Positions 28,230 through 36,817 of a DNA stretch of 64,000 bases are shown piece after piece. Source of the stretch: Streptomyces parvulus. Lineage in GTDB: Bacteria; Actinomycetota; Actinomycetes; Streptomycetales; Streptomycetaceae. The stretch spans positions 372,001 through 436,000 of the forward strand of contig NZ_BMRX01000002.1 in the NCBI RefSeq assembly GCF_014648855.1, in the 5' to 3' direction. The translations under genes were made by a program, and so were the position numbers. The notes beneath the pieces were generated by a model. That model had not been told where the DNA came from. It saw only the letters and a program-made list of their open reading frames with translations, and did no database searches. How positions within the stretch are numbered: the stretch's first letter is position 1; every line of letters starts with the position of its first letter.

Positions 28230-29555
28230 ATGAGGAAATCGACGGGGATCACTTGGGCCGCCGCGAGCGCGCGGCGCCTCGAACGGCAGTTCCTGGCCAA
28301 GTCCGCGCAGACGGGCGCGCCGGGCGCCGACACGGCCGACATGGCCGCCGACGTGGCGGCGGCGATGCTCGGCGCCCACGCCCAGGTCCTGTCGGCGGCG
28401 GAGCTGTCGATCGGGCTGCGGACCGAGAACATCACCCGATCGGACGTACGGAGGGCGCTGTGGCCGGTCGCCCCGCCGCCCGCACCCGCTTCGGCCTGCG
28501 TTCCCGCTCCCGCCCCGTCACTCGTGAAGACCCACGGCCCGCGCGGCACGGTGCACCTCCTGCCGGCTCGCGACCTGCCGATGTGGTGCGCCGCGCTGAC
28601 CGCGGTCCCCGACGGCCCGGCCTCGTTCGCGCCCGACGTGCGGCTCGACGACGAACGGGCCGGCCAGGTCGTGACCGCGATCGGCGACGCGCTCGACGGC
28701 CGGTTCCTCACCATCGACGAGCTGGGCGAGGAGGTCGTCGCCCGCACCGGTCCCTGGGCCGGCGACCTGGTGATGCCGGCGTTCCAGACCCTGTGGCCGC
28801 GCTGGCGCCAGGTCCTGCACCGGGCGGGCCAGTGCGGCGCCCTGTCCTTCGGCCCCCACCGCGGGCGCAGAGTGACGTACACCCGGCCCCCGCGCTTCAC
28901 CCCGCTCCCGCCCGAGGAGGCGACCCGGCTCCTGGTCCGCCGCTACCAGCAGGCGTACGGCCCGGCCACGCCCCGCCACTTCGCCCGCTGGCTGGCCGCG
29001 CCGCCGGGCTGGGCACGGGACGTGTTCGCGGGGCTGGCCCGGGAGGGGGAGATCGAGGAGGTCGCCTTCGGTGACCCGGGGGGCGGGGAGGCCGGTGCCG
29101 GTGCCGATGCCGGTGCCGGTGCCGAGGGGTCGGGTGGCTCGGGTGGCACGGGCGGCGCGGGCACGTCGGCGTGGGTGGCGGCCGGTGACACGGTCTTCCC
29201 GGACGCTCCGGAACGGGACGAACTCCTGCGCGGGGTGCGTCTGCTGCCCTACTTCGACGCCTACGTCATCGCCGCCCAGCCGCGGGAACGGCTCTTCCCC
29301 GGCGCCGCCCGGGAACGGGCGCTGGCGGGCGGGCAGGCCGGCAACTTCCCCGTGCTGATGGTCGACGGGACCGTGGCGGGCGTCTGGCACCAGCTGCGCC
29401 GGGGCCGCCGTACGACGGTCACCGTGGAGCCCCTGAGCCGCCTGACCGCACGGCAGGAACGGGAACTGGCGGCCCGCGTGGAACAGGTGGGGAGGGTGCT
29501 CGAAACACGCGCCGAACTGGTGATCGGGGAGGTGTCGGTGGGGCCGCACGCGTGA
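28230..29555 (+). CDS. Winged-helix DNA-binding domain protein (HTH_42/AlkZ-like)
   Basis: A 441-residue protein of the HTH_42 superfamily, which contains DNA glycosylases that unhook crosslinks (AlkZ/AlkX). Family features are KTHGPRGTVHLLPARDLPMW, then YQQAYGPATPRHFARWLA, LLPYFDAYVIAAQPRERLFP and the C-terminal VDGTVAGVWHQLRRGRRTTV. It differs by a Gly/Ala/Ser-rich insert (about residues 284-312). The start has no SD, but TAACGT lies 7 nt before the ATG, suggesting a leaderless transcript. Glycosylase activity is inferred, not shown. Confidence 0.8.
   Translation: MRKSTGITWAAASARRLERQFLAKSAQTGAPGADTADMAADVAAAMLGAHAQVLSAAELSIGLRTENITRSDVRRALWPVAPPPAPASACVPAPAPSLVKTHGPRGTVHLLPARDLPMWCAALTAVPDGPASFAPDVRLDDERAGQVVTAIGDALDGRFLTIDELGEEVVARTGPWAGDLVMPAFQTLWPRWRQVLHRAGQCGALSFGPHRGRRVTYTRPPRFTPLPPEEATRLLVRRYQQAYGPATPRHFARWLAAPPGWARDVFAGLAREGEIEEVAFGDPGGGEAGAGADAGAGAEGSGGSGGTGGAGTSAWVAAGDTVFPDAPERDELLRGVRLLPYFDAYVIAAQPRERLFPGAARERALAGGQAGNFPVLMVDGTVAGVWHQLRRGRRTTVTVEPLSRLTARQERELAARVEQVGRVLETRAELVIGEVSVGPHA
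29089..29165. repeat. In-frame GCCGGT-type hexamer repeat
   Basis: Imperfect tandem GCCGGT/GGTGCC and GGGTGGCTC units inside the winged-helix gene, coding for the Gly/Ala/Ser-rich insert. Confidence 0.7.
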
Positions 29556-29559
29556 GGCC

Positions 29560-29636
29560 GGGCCGCGTCACGGCGGGCGTGAGGGCGGGGCCGCGTCGCG
29601 GCGGGCATGAGGTTCCGGGCCGCGTCGCGGCGGCTC
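29560..29636. repeat. Three imperfect 28-29 bp tandem repeats
   Basis: Units start GGGCCGCGTC at 29560, 29588 and 29617 between two convergent genes; the last reaches the methyltransferase stop codon. They can fold on either strand and may replace a terminator. Confidence 0.75.
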
Positions 29637-30432
29637 AGTGCTCGTGCGGCTTGCGGATGTCGAAGAGGTGCCGCGCGCTGTGGGCGACGAAGGGCCCGTC
29701 GGCCTCGATGCGCTCGTGCAGCTCGCGCAGCCGGTCGCGGTACGTCTCGACGGTGAAGCCGGGGACCATCCACACCACCTTGCGCAGGAAGTGGACGACG
29801 GCCCCGACGTCGTGGAACTCCATCCGCAGCCGCTCCGCCCGCAGCCCGACGACCTCCAGCCCGGCGGCCTCGGCGTCGGCACGCTCCCGTTCGGGGTCGC
29901 GCTGCCGGCGCGTCTCCTCGGGCAGCGGCCCCAGGAAGTACTCGACCAGCTCGAAGACGCTGGCGGGCCCGACGTGCTGGGCGAAGTAGGTGCCGCCGGG
30001 CGCGAGTACGCGGGCGATCTCGTCCCAGTGCGGCTGGACCGGGTGCCGGCTGACGACGAGGTCGAAGGCACCGTCGGCGAAGGGCAGCGGCGCGTCGTCG
30101 AGCGCGGCGACCACCGGGACGCCGAGCGGCCGGAGCAGCCGGGTGGCGGTGTCGACGTTGGGCGCCCAGCCCTCCGTGGCGACGACGAGCGGGGGCCGGC
30201 GGCCCGACCCGCCCTGCCGCAGCGCGAAGTCCAGTACCTCTCCTCCCCCGGTCTGCACGTCCAGCACGGCGTGCGCCTCGGCGAGCCGCCCCGCCATGGA
30301 CAGCGCGTACCCCCACGACGGCCGCGCCTCGGTGGCCCGCCCCTCGAACCAGGAGAAGTCCCACCCCTCGGTGGGCACGGCGGCGCCTTCGGCGAGGAGT
30401 TCGTCGAAGGTCGGGGGGTGGGGATGGGACAT
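29635..30432 (-). CDS. Class I SAM-dependent methyltransferase
   Basis: A 265-residue Rossmann methyltransferase. Motif I is AVLDVQTGGGEVLD, the acidic post-I region is VVATEGWAPN, motif II/III are FDLVVSRHPVQPHWDEIARV and APGGTYFAQHVG. The N-terminal FDELLAEGAAVPTEGWDFSWF resembles small-molecule or rRNA-type methyltransferases of actinomycetes. Substrate unknown. It lies 96 bp downstream of a same-strand F420-type oxidoreductase. Confidence 0.88.
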   Translation of the reverse strand: MSHPHPPTFDELLAEGAAVPTEGWDFSWFEGRATEARPSWGYALSMAGRLAEAHAVLDVQTGGGEVLDFALRQGGSGRRPPLVVATEGWAPNVDTATRLLRPLGVPVVAALDDAPLPFADGAFDLVVSRHPVQPHWDEIARVLAPGGTYFAQHVGPASVFELVEYFLGPLPEETRRQRDPERERADAEAAGLEVVGLRAERLRMEFHDVGAVVHFLRKVVWMVPGFTVETYRDRLRELHERIEADGPFVAHSARHLFDIRKPHEH

Positions 30433-30528
30433 GGCGAGGGGGATCCGTTCGATGGAGCGATGCGGCGGTGAGGCGCTGGACGTTTTCTGGTGGGGGTGCG
30501 TGGCCGGAGGAGTGATGAGTAAGGCGGC

Positions 30529-31401
30529 CTACTTCACCAAGGGGCGTACCTCTTCGGCGGCGAACCGGACGAACGCCTCCGGGTCGGGCTCGTCCGCGGT
30601 CGGCTGGAGGATCACGGTGTCGGCACCGGCCTCGGCCAACCGGCGCACGGCCTCGGCGACGGCCTCCGCGTCTCCGGCGACCCCGAGACCGGGCACGTCC
30701 GCGTCGCCCTCGGCGACCAGGTCGGCCCGCAGCCGTTCGTCCGCGCCGGGTCCCGTGGCGGTGAGGAGATAGGCGACGACGGTGTGGGTGCCCGTGCGCC
30801 CGGCCGCCGCCCGCCCCTCGTCGATGAGGTGCCGGGCCCGGCGGACCCCGTCGGGCGGAGTGGACGCCGTGAGCACGGTGCCGTCGGCCACCTCACCGGT
30901 CAGCCGCAGGGAACGGGGCCCGGTGGCGCCGGCGAACACCTCGACGGGCCCGGCGGGCGGCCAGTCCAGCGCGACGTCGTGGAGCCGGACGTAGCGCCCG
31001 TCGGTCGTCACCCGCTGCCCGTCCAGCAGGGCGCGGAGGGCGAGCACGTACTCCCGCAGCAGCGTGACGGGCGACTCGGCCCGCGCCCCGACCTGCCCCA
31101 TCCAGTCCTGCACACCGTGCCCGACGCCGAGCACGGGCCGTCCGGGGAACATCCGGTGCAGTCCGGCGGCCTCCATCGCGGTGATGGCCACGTTGCGCAG
31201 GGGGACGGGAAGCAGTCCGACCCCGACGCGGATCCGCTCGGTCCACGCGAGCGCGGCGGCGACGGTGGAGATCCCGCCTTCGCGGAAGCAGTCCTCCCAG
31301 AGCCACAGCTCCTCCAGCCCGGCCTCGTCGGCGGCACGGGCCACGGAACGCAGCCGCTCGGGGGCGAGCTGGGGACGGAATACGGCGCCGAGTCCAGTCA
31401 T
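30529..31401 (-). CDS. LLM-class (luciferase-like) F420-dependent oxidoreductase
   Basis: A 290-residue TIM-barrel flavin/F420 enzyme. Typical features are LGAVFRPQLAPERLRSVARA at the start, EELWLWEDCF, IRVGVGLLPVPLRNVAITAM, FPGRPVLGVGHGVQDWMGQVG and PVEVFAGATGPRSLRLTGEVADG. Actinobacterial relatives mostly use coenzyme F420. The reaction cannot be assigned and no pathway genes are linked. Confidence 0.88.
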   Translation of the reverse strand: MTGLGAVFRPQLAPERLRSVARAADEAGLEELWLWEDCFREGGISTVAAALAWTERIRVGVGLLPVPLRNVAITAMEAAGLHRMFPGRPVLGVGHGVQDWMGQVGARAESPVTLLREYVLALRALLDGQRVTTDGRYVRLHDVALDWPPAGPVEVFAGATGPRSLRLTGEVADGTVLTASTPPDGVRRARHLIDEGRAAAGRTGTHTVVAYLLTATGPGADERLRADLVAEGDADVPGLGVAGDAEAVAEAVRRLAEAGADTVILQPTADEPDPEAFVRFAAEEVRPLVK

Positions 31402-31442
31402 GCCCTCTTCCTACCTCCGCCCGGACCCACCGGACAACACGA

Positions 31443-32105
31443 TTACGTCCCCACGCCCATCGGATCCTCGAACCTCACGCTCACGACCACCTGCCGCATA
31501 ACCCCCCGGTACTCCCCGCGCCGCGCCACAGCACCGGTACTCATGGTGAACACGGCGATGCGCTTGCAGTCGGGGTGCGGGAGGTGGGCGTGGATCTGGA
31601 GGAGGGGGTGCCCTGGGAGGGCGGGGGGCGGCGCCAAGGTGGTCTCGCTGAGAACCCCCGGCCCGCAGGGCAGGTCGACACGGGCGACATTCGTATGCCC
31701 GCTCACCGACGTGACGGCGCGTGCGGCGGTGACGGCCCGCGGGGCGACGTTGGTGTCGTGCCAGGTAATCGTGAGGAGTGAGAACAGGGGGGTGGCTGCC
31801 CCCCGCCCGTCGACGTCGTCCCGATGCAGGCCGATGGAGCAGTAGACCGTGCCGAACCCGCACAGCGCCGACAGCAGCTGCTGTCCCTGGGCCACTTGCG
31901 CGACGAACCTCTGCCGAGCCGGCCCCCCGGGAGCCGCATCGAGCAGCGGCGCGACGGCCGCCCGCAACGCTCCGGCGTCCGCCGAGCCGGGTTCGGCGAG
32001 CAGGGCGTCGAGCGGCAGGGAGACGAAGCCCGGGGGTTCGGCGAACCACAGCGCTGACTCCTCATCGTGGACAGAGCTGTCGATAGCGATCGTTGGATTA
32101 CTCAT
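31443..32105 (-). CDS. Hypothetical protein, last gene of the lipoprotein/WXG island
   Basis: Not recognised. 220 residues, no signal peptide or membrane segment; ATG 32105 with GGAGAGAGG upstream. Mixed alpha/beta composition with SALWFAEPPGFVSLPLDALL at the start, and a beta-rich C-terminal half (LLTITWHDTNVAPRAV, HTNVARVDLPCGPG, KRIAVFTMSTG). It resembles the cytosolic accessory proteins that often sit beside ESX substrates in Streptomyces; this is a contextual guess. It follows the membrane protein gene by 17 bp. Confidence 0.7.
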   Translation of the reverse strand: MSNPTIAIDSSVHDEESALWFAEPPGFVSLPLDALLAEPGSADAGALRAAVAPLLDAAPGGPARQRFVAQVAQGQQLLSALCGFGTVYCSIGLHRDDVDGRGAATPLFSLLTITWHDTNVAPRAVTAARAVTSVSGHTNVARVDLPCGPGVLSETTLAPPPALPGHPLLQIHAHLPHPDCKRIAVFTMSTGAVARRGEYRGVMRQVVVSVRFEDPMGVGT

Positions 32106-32122
32106 GGCCTCTCTCCGAATCT

Positions 32123-32782
32123 TCAGAACTGAGCGGGCTGCCCTCCCGCCCGTCGGCCCCGCTCCAGGTCGTGCGGCCCCGCTCCCCACTCGTTCAAGTG
32201 CTGGCCGTCCGGTGATTCCATGCGCTGCTCGATGATCTGCAAGCGTCGAGGGGCGGTGCCCCTGGGAGTGGGCGCAGCAATGACTCCGGCGAAGCGCACA
32301 TCGCCCGCGAACCAGATCTCCTTGATCTCGGACTTCAGGTGCGGCTTGGCCCGAGGCGCCATTCGGCGACTCCACCACTCCAGACGAAGATGACGCGTGA
32401 AAACCACCGGCAAACACTGCTCCGGACGGCCCGGATTCGGGAGCTCGAACCAGCCGTAGTGCCTGCTGGTTACTTCAGGTCGATCACTCAGCCCATGCGG
32501 AGCCCCGTGGAGAACCTGCCACGGGTAGACACGCATGATCCGCAGCATCCGAAGCGCGGCCGGGAAGTAGCGACACTGAACGAGGGCCCGGTACGGCGCG
32601 TACACGAAGAAGGGGAGGAACACCCACGCGACCCAATCGGCGGAGTAGACCGAGACGCCGAGCAACGCCACCCAGCCGCCTAGCCACCCGGCCAGTCCGA
32701 GAAGGTTCATCGCCATGTGGCTGAGCCAGGCGCGACGCGTTGGCGAATGATCCCAGGCAACCGTGCACAAGTCCGGGTTCAC
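32123..32782 (-). CDS. Hypothetical membrane protein
   Basis: Not recognised. 219 residues, GTG start with GGAGAGGGG 9 bp upstream. Two adjacent hydrophobic segments (about 22-46 and 48-65) form a hairpin anchor; the remainder is soluble and basic (EWWSRRMAPRAKPHLKSEIK). It lies between the 454-residue T7SS-like protein (19 bp upstream) and the 220-residue hypothetical, so probably in the same operon. GC content is lower and codon use less extreme than in the flanking genes. Confidence 0.7.
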   Translation of the reverse strand: MNPDLCTVAWDHSPTRRAWLSHMAMNLLGLAGWLGGWVALLGVSVYSADWVAWVFLPFFVYAPYRALVQCRYFPAALRMLRIMRVYPWQVLHGAPHGLSDRPEVTSRHYGWFELPNPGRPEQCLPVVFTRHLRLEWWSRRMAPRAKPHLKSEIKEIWFAGDVRFAGVIAAPTPRGTAPRRLQIIEQRMESPDGQHLNEWGAGPHDLERGRRAGGQPAQF

Positions 32783-32801
32783 AGATATTTACCCCTCTCC
32801 G

Positions 32802-34166
32802 TCAATGACAGAAGATGTATCGGGCGATGTCGGCCAAACCGCCGCCGTCAAGAACAAGACGTGAGCCGTCGATACTGGCCACAGCGCCGTCCTTGATACC
32901 GCTGTCATCTGCGTCGACAGCCTTGTTGTAGAGGCCGAACCCGCCGGTCCCGACTCCCACCAGGCCTGACGTCCCTGAGATCACGCTGGCCGCCCTGCCG
33001 GGGTTACTCAGACCCCGTACAGCTCGGGCAACCATGGAATTCTCCAGACCCGTGATAGCACCCGCCTCACTCTTGATCTTCGCACCGTAGGTTCCTGCTT
33101 TCTGCCAGAAATCCACCACTTGTCCGCTTCTGCGGACCGCTCGCGTAGCCTCGAATGAACCCTTGGCCACCGCCGCGATCCCTGGCAGGGCACCCACCGC
33201 GTCAGCCCCCACCGACACCGTGTTGCTCCAGAAGTCGGCATCGAGCTCACCCTTTGTGAGGCCGTCCCACAAGGACGCCTGGACTTCTGCATCGGAAAGC
33301 CTGAGACCCAGCGCGACTGTGCTGATCCCTGAGGAGGTCAGCATCAGCGCCGCGACCGTCGCCACCCCCCACCCCATCGGCCCCGCCAGCAGCAGCGCCG
33401 CCACGCCCACCAGCCCCGCCGTGAAGCTGAGGATGTCCGGCAGGTTGTCGCCCAGCCAGTCGAGGGCCTCGTCGAACATGCCCGGCTCGTGGGGGACGAG
33501 TTTCCTCGTCGCGTCGCGGATCTTGCGGGCGCGGAGGCCGGCCTGCCGTTCGTGCTCCTCGGCCAGCCTCTTCGCCTTGCCGATGACTGCGGCCAGCTCG
33601 GCCTGGGCGTCGTCGAGGTCGCCCTTCGCGCGGGTGAGGTCCTTCCGCGCGGCATCGCCGTCGCCCCCGCCCGTCTTGAGGTCGGCAGCGTCGCCCAGTT
33701 TCTCCACGCGGCCCTGCGCGCGAGCGACCGCGGCCCGTGCCTCCCGCGCGTCCTCCTCCAGCTTCCCGGCCCGACGCTGAAAGTCGGTGAGTTCGCCTTC
33801 CCAGCGGTCGAGTTGCCGGGCAGCCTTGCGGACGGAGTGCGCGGCGTTCTTGAGGTTGAGGGGCAGCGGCCCGCCGTCGAGCTGCTCGCGGAAGGCGACG
33901 GCGGCGTCACCCTTCCAGTAGCTGCCGTCGAGGAGCTTGGTGACGAGGTCGTGGGCCTCTTGAAGGACCTTGGCGCACCCGCTGAGCTTCTTCTCCAGCC
34001 CCCGCACGGCCTCCGTGTCACCCGGGACGGGATTGAAGCCGAGATGCGGATAGGCCGGGTTCGGCATGCGCGGTGCGGACTTCAGCCCCTGGGGCTTGTC
34101 CAGGTCCGCCCGGGACTGCGGATCGAGCGCGGCGCCGTACTGGTCGTTCCCGGCCGTTACGGTCAC
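32802..34166 (-). CDS. Large WXG-like T7SS substrate candidate / polymorphic-toxin-like protein
   Basis: A 454-residue protein starting at GTG overlapping the stop of the WXG-sized gene (GTGA). About residues 55-150: helical hairpin with SYWKGDAAVAFREQL (a WxG turn). About 150-225: charged coiled coil (EEDAREARAAVARAQGRVEKL). About 240-290: hydrophobic segments (LSFTAGLVGVAALLLAGPMG). Then a Gly/Ala-rich region and a short C-terminus ending ADIARYIFCH. The layout resembles LXG/WXG-type secreted proteins, but no known toxin domain is visible; the hydrophobic part may insert in a membrane. GC drops markedly in its 3' part (about 32800-33340). Confidence 0.65.
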   Translation of the reverse strand: MTVTAGNDQYGAALDPQSRADLDKPQGLKSAPRMPNPAYPHLGFNPVPGDTEAVRGLEKKLSGCAKVLQEAHDLVTKLLDGSYWKGDAAVAFREQLDGGPLPLNLKNAAHSVRKAARQLDRWEGELTDFQRRAGKLEEDAREARAAVARAQGRVEKLGDAADLKTGGGDGDAARKDLTRAKGDLDDAQAELAAVIGKAKRLAEEHERQAGLRARKIRDATRKLVPHEPGMFDEALDWLGDNLPDILSFTAGLVGVAALLLAGPMGWGVATVAALMLTSSGISTVALGLRLSDAEVQASLWDGLTKGELDADFWSNTVSVGADAVGALPGIAAVAKGSFEATRAVRRSGQVVDFWQKAGTYGAKIKSEAGAITGLENSMVARAVRGLSNPGRAASVISGTSGLVGVGTGGFGLYNKAVDADDSGIKDGAVASIDGSRLVLDGGGLADIARYIFCH

Positions 34167-34480
34167 TTCGCGCCGCCGCCCTTGCCCGCGCGCGACGCCC
34201 GCACCGCCTCCTCGAGCGCCTTGTCGACCTCGAGGTAGCTGTCCCTGCTCTTGCCGATGATCTCGGCGAGATCCTCCGTCTGCTTGCCGATCTCCTCGGA
34301 GCCGTACTTCCAGTCCTCCTGGAAGGACTCGCACGCGGAGTCGAGATCATCCGTACCAAGCCCGACGATCGTCGCGTCCGACAACGCCTTGCGCACCCCG
34401 TTGAGCGAAGCCGACGACCGCCTCAGCGACTTCATGAACCGCCCGAGCTCGTCCCCGTCGACGACCAGCCGCTCCGCCAT
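34163..34480 (-). CDS. WXG100-sized ESX-type protein
   Basis: A 105-residue, almost wholly helical protein (MAERLVVDGDELGRFMKSLR; WKYGSEEIGKQTEDLAEII). Size, an N-terminal helix, a turn near the middle (ESFQEDWKYGSEEI) and a second helix match WXG100/YukE-like small secreted proteins, although the canonical W-x-G is W-K-Y-G here. ATG 34480 is preferred; the ATG three codons upstream touches its SD. It is coupled to the downstream 454-residue protein, suggesting a chaperone or partner relationship. Confidence 0.65.
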   Translation of the reverse strand: MAERLVVDGDELGRFMKSLRRSSASLNGVRKALSDATIVGLGTDDLDSACESFQEDWKYGSEEIGKQTEDLAEIIGKSRDSYLEVDKALEEAVRASRAGKGGGAK

Positions 34481-34647
34481 CTGCCCCATCCCCTCTCACC
34501 GGCCCACCTGCACCGATGTGAGGAACGACGTCGTCCGCCTTTCGTGGCGCTCATCTCCACACGGTCCCTCGGCGGGGTGGCGCGGGCCTCCTGGATGACG
34601 CGGAGGAGGTCAACACCCCCGCGGAGTCGGCGGTGCCGCCGCGGTCC

Positions 34648-35304
34648 CTACGGCTGACACGCGGTGTCCCCTCGCTTTGACGAGATCTCGGTGGTCTGCC
34701 ATACGCCGGCGGCGCTCTTGGTCAGGGCGGTGTTGTAGAGCACGTAGCTGTCCGCCGAGGCGGCCGACTTGTCGACTTTGCCGCTCTTCCTGTTCTTGAT
34801 GTAGGACTCGCTCTCGTCAGAGCAATAGGTCACGTAAGCCTTGTCCGTGCCCCTGAGCGTGACCTTCCGGTCGAAGTATCTCGTCACACCGATCCAGGTG
34901 TCGTCGGCGTCGATGTAGCCCTGCACGTAGGTGATCGACGAACTCAGTGCCTTGCCGACGTTGTAGAAGCCGAGAGCATTCGTGTCGGCACTTCCCTTGA
35001 AGATGGCTTCGTCCACCGCGTTGATACTGAGCGCACTGTCGGCGAGCACGGCGTCCTTCACGGAGTCACCCGTCCTCTCGCTTTCGAAGACGTTCTTGGC
35101 GTCGGCGGGAAGTTCGATCCCCGGCCGGCCACCTGCCATCGAGTCGCTGGAACTGGGCGAGGCAGACGGCCCGTCACCCGCACTCGCGCTGGCGGCCCTG
35201 CCCTCCCGATCGGAGGAACTGTCTTCACCTCCACATCCGGACAGCGTCAAGGCCGCAACGGCAGTCAGCACGAACGCTGCGGGGAGGATGGAACGACGAG
35301 TCAC
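34648..35304 (-). CDS. Lipoprotein, paralogue 1 of 4
   Basis: 218 residues. Signal peptide with lipobox LTLSGC (Cys 24), then a Ser/Asp-rich linker, and an extracellular domain with DAVLADSALSINAVDEAIF, VTRYFDRKVTLRG, a mid-domain Cys in TYCSDES and the C-terminal TACQP. GTG start with AGGAG 8 bp upstream. Same fold and C-terminus as three further lipoproteins to the right, so this is a local gene family. Probably an envelope-bound NTF2/SnoaL-like domain by size and strand pattern, but this is uncertain. Confidence 0.75.
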   Translation of the reverse strand: MTRRSILPAAFVLTAVAALTLSGCGGEDSSSDREGRAASASAGDGPSASPSSSDSMAGGRPGIELPADAKNVFESERTGDSVKDAVLADSALSINAVDEAIFKGSADTNALGFYNVGKALSSSITYVQGYIDADDTWIGVTRYFDRKVTLRGTDKAYVTYCSDESESYIKNRKSGKVDKSAASADSYVLYNTALTKSAAGVWQTTEISSKRGDTACQP

Positions 35305-35389
35305 GGTAGGGGCTCCTGATGGGAGAAGGTACTTTCAGCTGCTCATGCGTCGCACGCGCACTCCGCACCGCGCAGGCATCCTGTTGGGT

Positions 35390-36058
35390 TCACGGCTGAC
35401 ACTTAGCGCTCCCCCGCTCGGAGACCAGACGCTCCGTCACCCAGACGCCCTTTCTGTTCTTTCGCAAAGTCGCTGCGTACGCGACGTAACTGTCCTTCGT
35501 CACCGACGTGACGTCGGTCTTCCCCGTATCTAGGAACTTGTTGAACGCCTTGCTCTGATCCTCGCAGTACGCCAGTGAAGCGGTGCCGTCATTCTTTACA
35601 TGCACGCTTTCACGGTAGAAACGCGTCATACCGGTCGTACGCGCCTTGTGATCGACGAATTCCTGGATGTACTTCTGACTGTCGGCGGCAGCTTCGCCCT
35701 CGGAATAGAAGCGATACGCTTCGTGAAGCGGATCCTGCTCTGCAATGGCCATGTCCACGGCCTTGATGCGCTGCTCGGCGTCCCGCAACACCGCGTCCTC
35801 GGCCGGATCACCGCGCTTGCCCCACTCGAACCTGTACGTCACATCGACCGGCGGCTCGACCTTAGGTCGACCCACCTCGGTCGGCTCGGACTCACTCGGT
35901 GTCGCCGACGGCTCGTTTGCGGCGTCAGCACCTGCGACCTTGTCATTGTCGTTCGAAGCGCTGTCACTGCCATCTCCGCATGCGGACAGCGTCAGGGCCG
36001 CAGCGAAGGACAGAGTGACCGCCGCGAGGCGGGCTGGGCGGCGACGACGGCGAGTCAC
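35390..36058 (-). CDS. Lipoprotein, paralogue 2 of 4
   Basis: 222 residues from GTG 36058 (AGGAG 7 bp upstream); a longer frame would read into the leader. Lipobox LTLSAC (Cys 27). Conserved family blocks are DAVLRDAEQRIKAVDMAI, TGMTRFYRESVHVKNDG, AYCEDQS and terminal AKCQP. Its leader is nearly identical to that of the rightmost paralogue, indicating duplication. Function unknown. Confidence 0.75.
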   Translation of the reverse strand: MTRRRRRPARLAAVTLSFAAALTLSACGDGSDSASNDNDKVAGADAANEPSATPSESEPTEVGRPKVEPPVDVTYRFEWGKRGDPAEDAVLRDAEQRIKAVDMAIAEQDPLHEAYRFYSEGEAAADSQKYIQEFVDHKARTTGMTRFYRESVHVKNDGTASLAYCEDQSKAFNKFLDTGKTDVTSVTKDSYVAYAATLRKNRKGVWVTERLVSERGSAKCQP

Positions 36059-36075
36059 TGGGGGCTCCTGGATAT

Positions 36076-36100
36076 GACGAGGGTTCTCTTCAGCGAAGCA
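36076..36100. repeat. Leader repeat, copy A
   Basis: 25-bp identity with 38526-38550; the surrounding 50 bp (36051-36100 versus 38501-38550) match at 46 positions. Lies in the 5' leader of paralogue 2. Confidence 0.85.
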
Positions 36101-36124
36101 GATCTGTCGGTCCCACGGCACAGG

Positions 36125-36781
36125 TCATGGCTGACAAGCCGCGCTTCCACTCTTCGAGGAGACACCTTGCACCTTCCACACTCCGTCGGCGTCTTTCTTC
36201 AGAGAAGTGTGGTATTCGACATAACTCTTCGCCGTTACTTCAGTTTTCCGGATCTTGTTGTCCCTGAGGTATTTCACGTAGGCCCTGCCTTGATCCTCGC
36301 AATACGAGAGGGCAGCCGTACCGTCCTCACGGACGGCCAAGCGCGGTTCGTAGAACCGGTAGTTTCCCGTGATCGTGGCCTTTTGATCGACGTATTCCTG
36401 GATGAACTTCTCCGTACCGGCTGCCGCCTTACCCTCGTAGTAGTGGAGGTATGCCGGGTCGAGGGCGTTCTGGCTGACGATGGCGAGGTCCACCGCCTTG
36501 ATGGACTGCTCGCTGTCGGCGAGGACGGCGTCCTTCTCCTTGTCTCCCGTCCTCGGCCAGTCGAAGACATAGGAAAGGTCGGCGGGAAGCGAGATCCGCG
36601 GACGATCGGTCCGGGAGGGCTCGGGTGCGGTAGGCGAGGCAGAAGGCGTGCCGGCCGTCTCCGCCACCGCGGGATTGCCATTGCCGTCGGAGCCGTCCCC
36701 TGTTCCACATGACGACAGGGTCAAGGCCGAGATGGCGATCAGCACGAGCGATGCGGGCAGAGGCCCGCGGCGGTGGATCAC
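36125..36781 (-). CDS. Lipoprotein, paralogue 3 of 4
   Basis: 218 residues, GTG start with CAGGAG upstream. Lipobox LTLSSC (Cys 25). Family blocks are DAVLADSEQSIKAVDLAI, TGNYRFYEPRLAVREDG, SYCEDQG and terminal AACQP. Closest by eye to paralogue 2 in the middle blocks. Function unknown. Confidence 0.75.
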   Translation of the reverse strand: MIHRRGPLPASLVLIAISALTLSSCGTGDGSDGNGNPAVAETAGTPSASPTAPEPSRTDRPRISLPADLSYVFDWPRTGDKEKDAVLADSEQSIKAVDLAIVSQNALDPAYLHYYEGKAAAGTEKFIQEYVDQKATITGNYRFYEPRLAVREDGTAALSYCEDQGRAYVKYLRDNKIRKTEVTAKSYVEYHTSLKKDADGVWKVQGVSSKSGSAACQP

Positions 36782-36817
36782 GGTGGTTCGGCTCCTGCGT
36801 AGGACGGCGGGTTGGCC

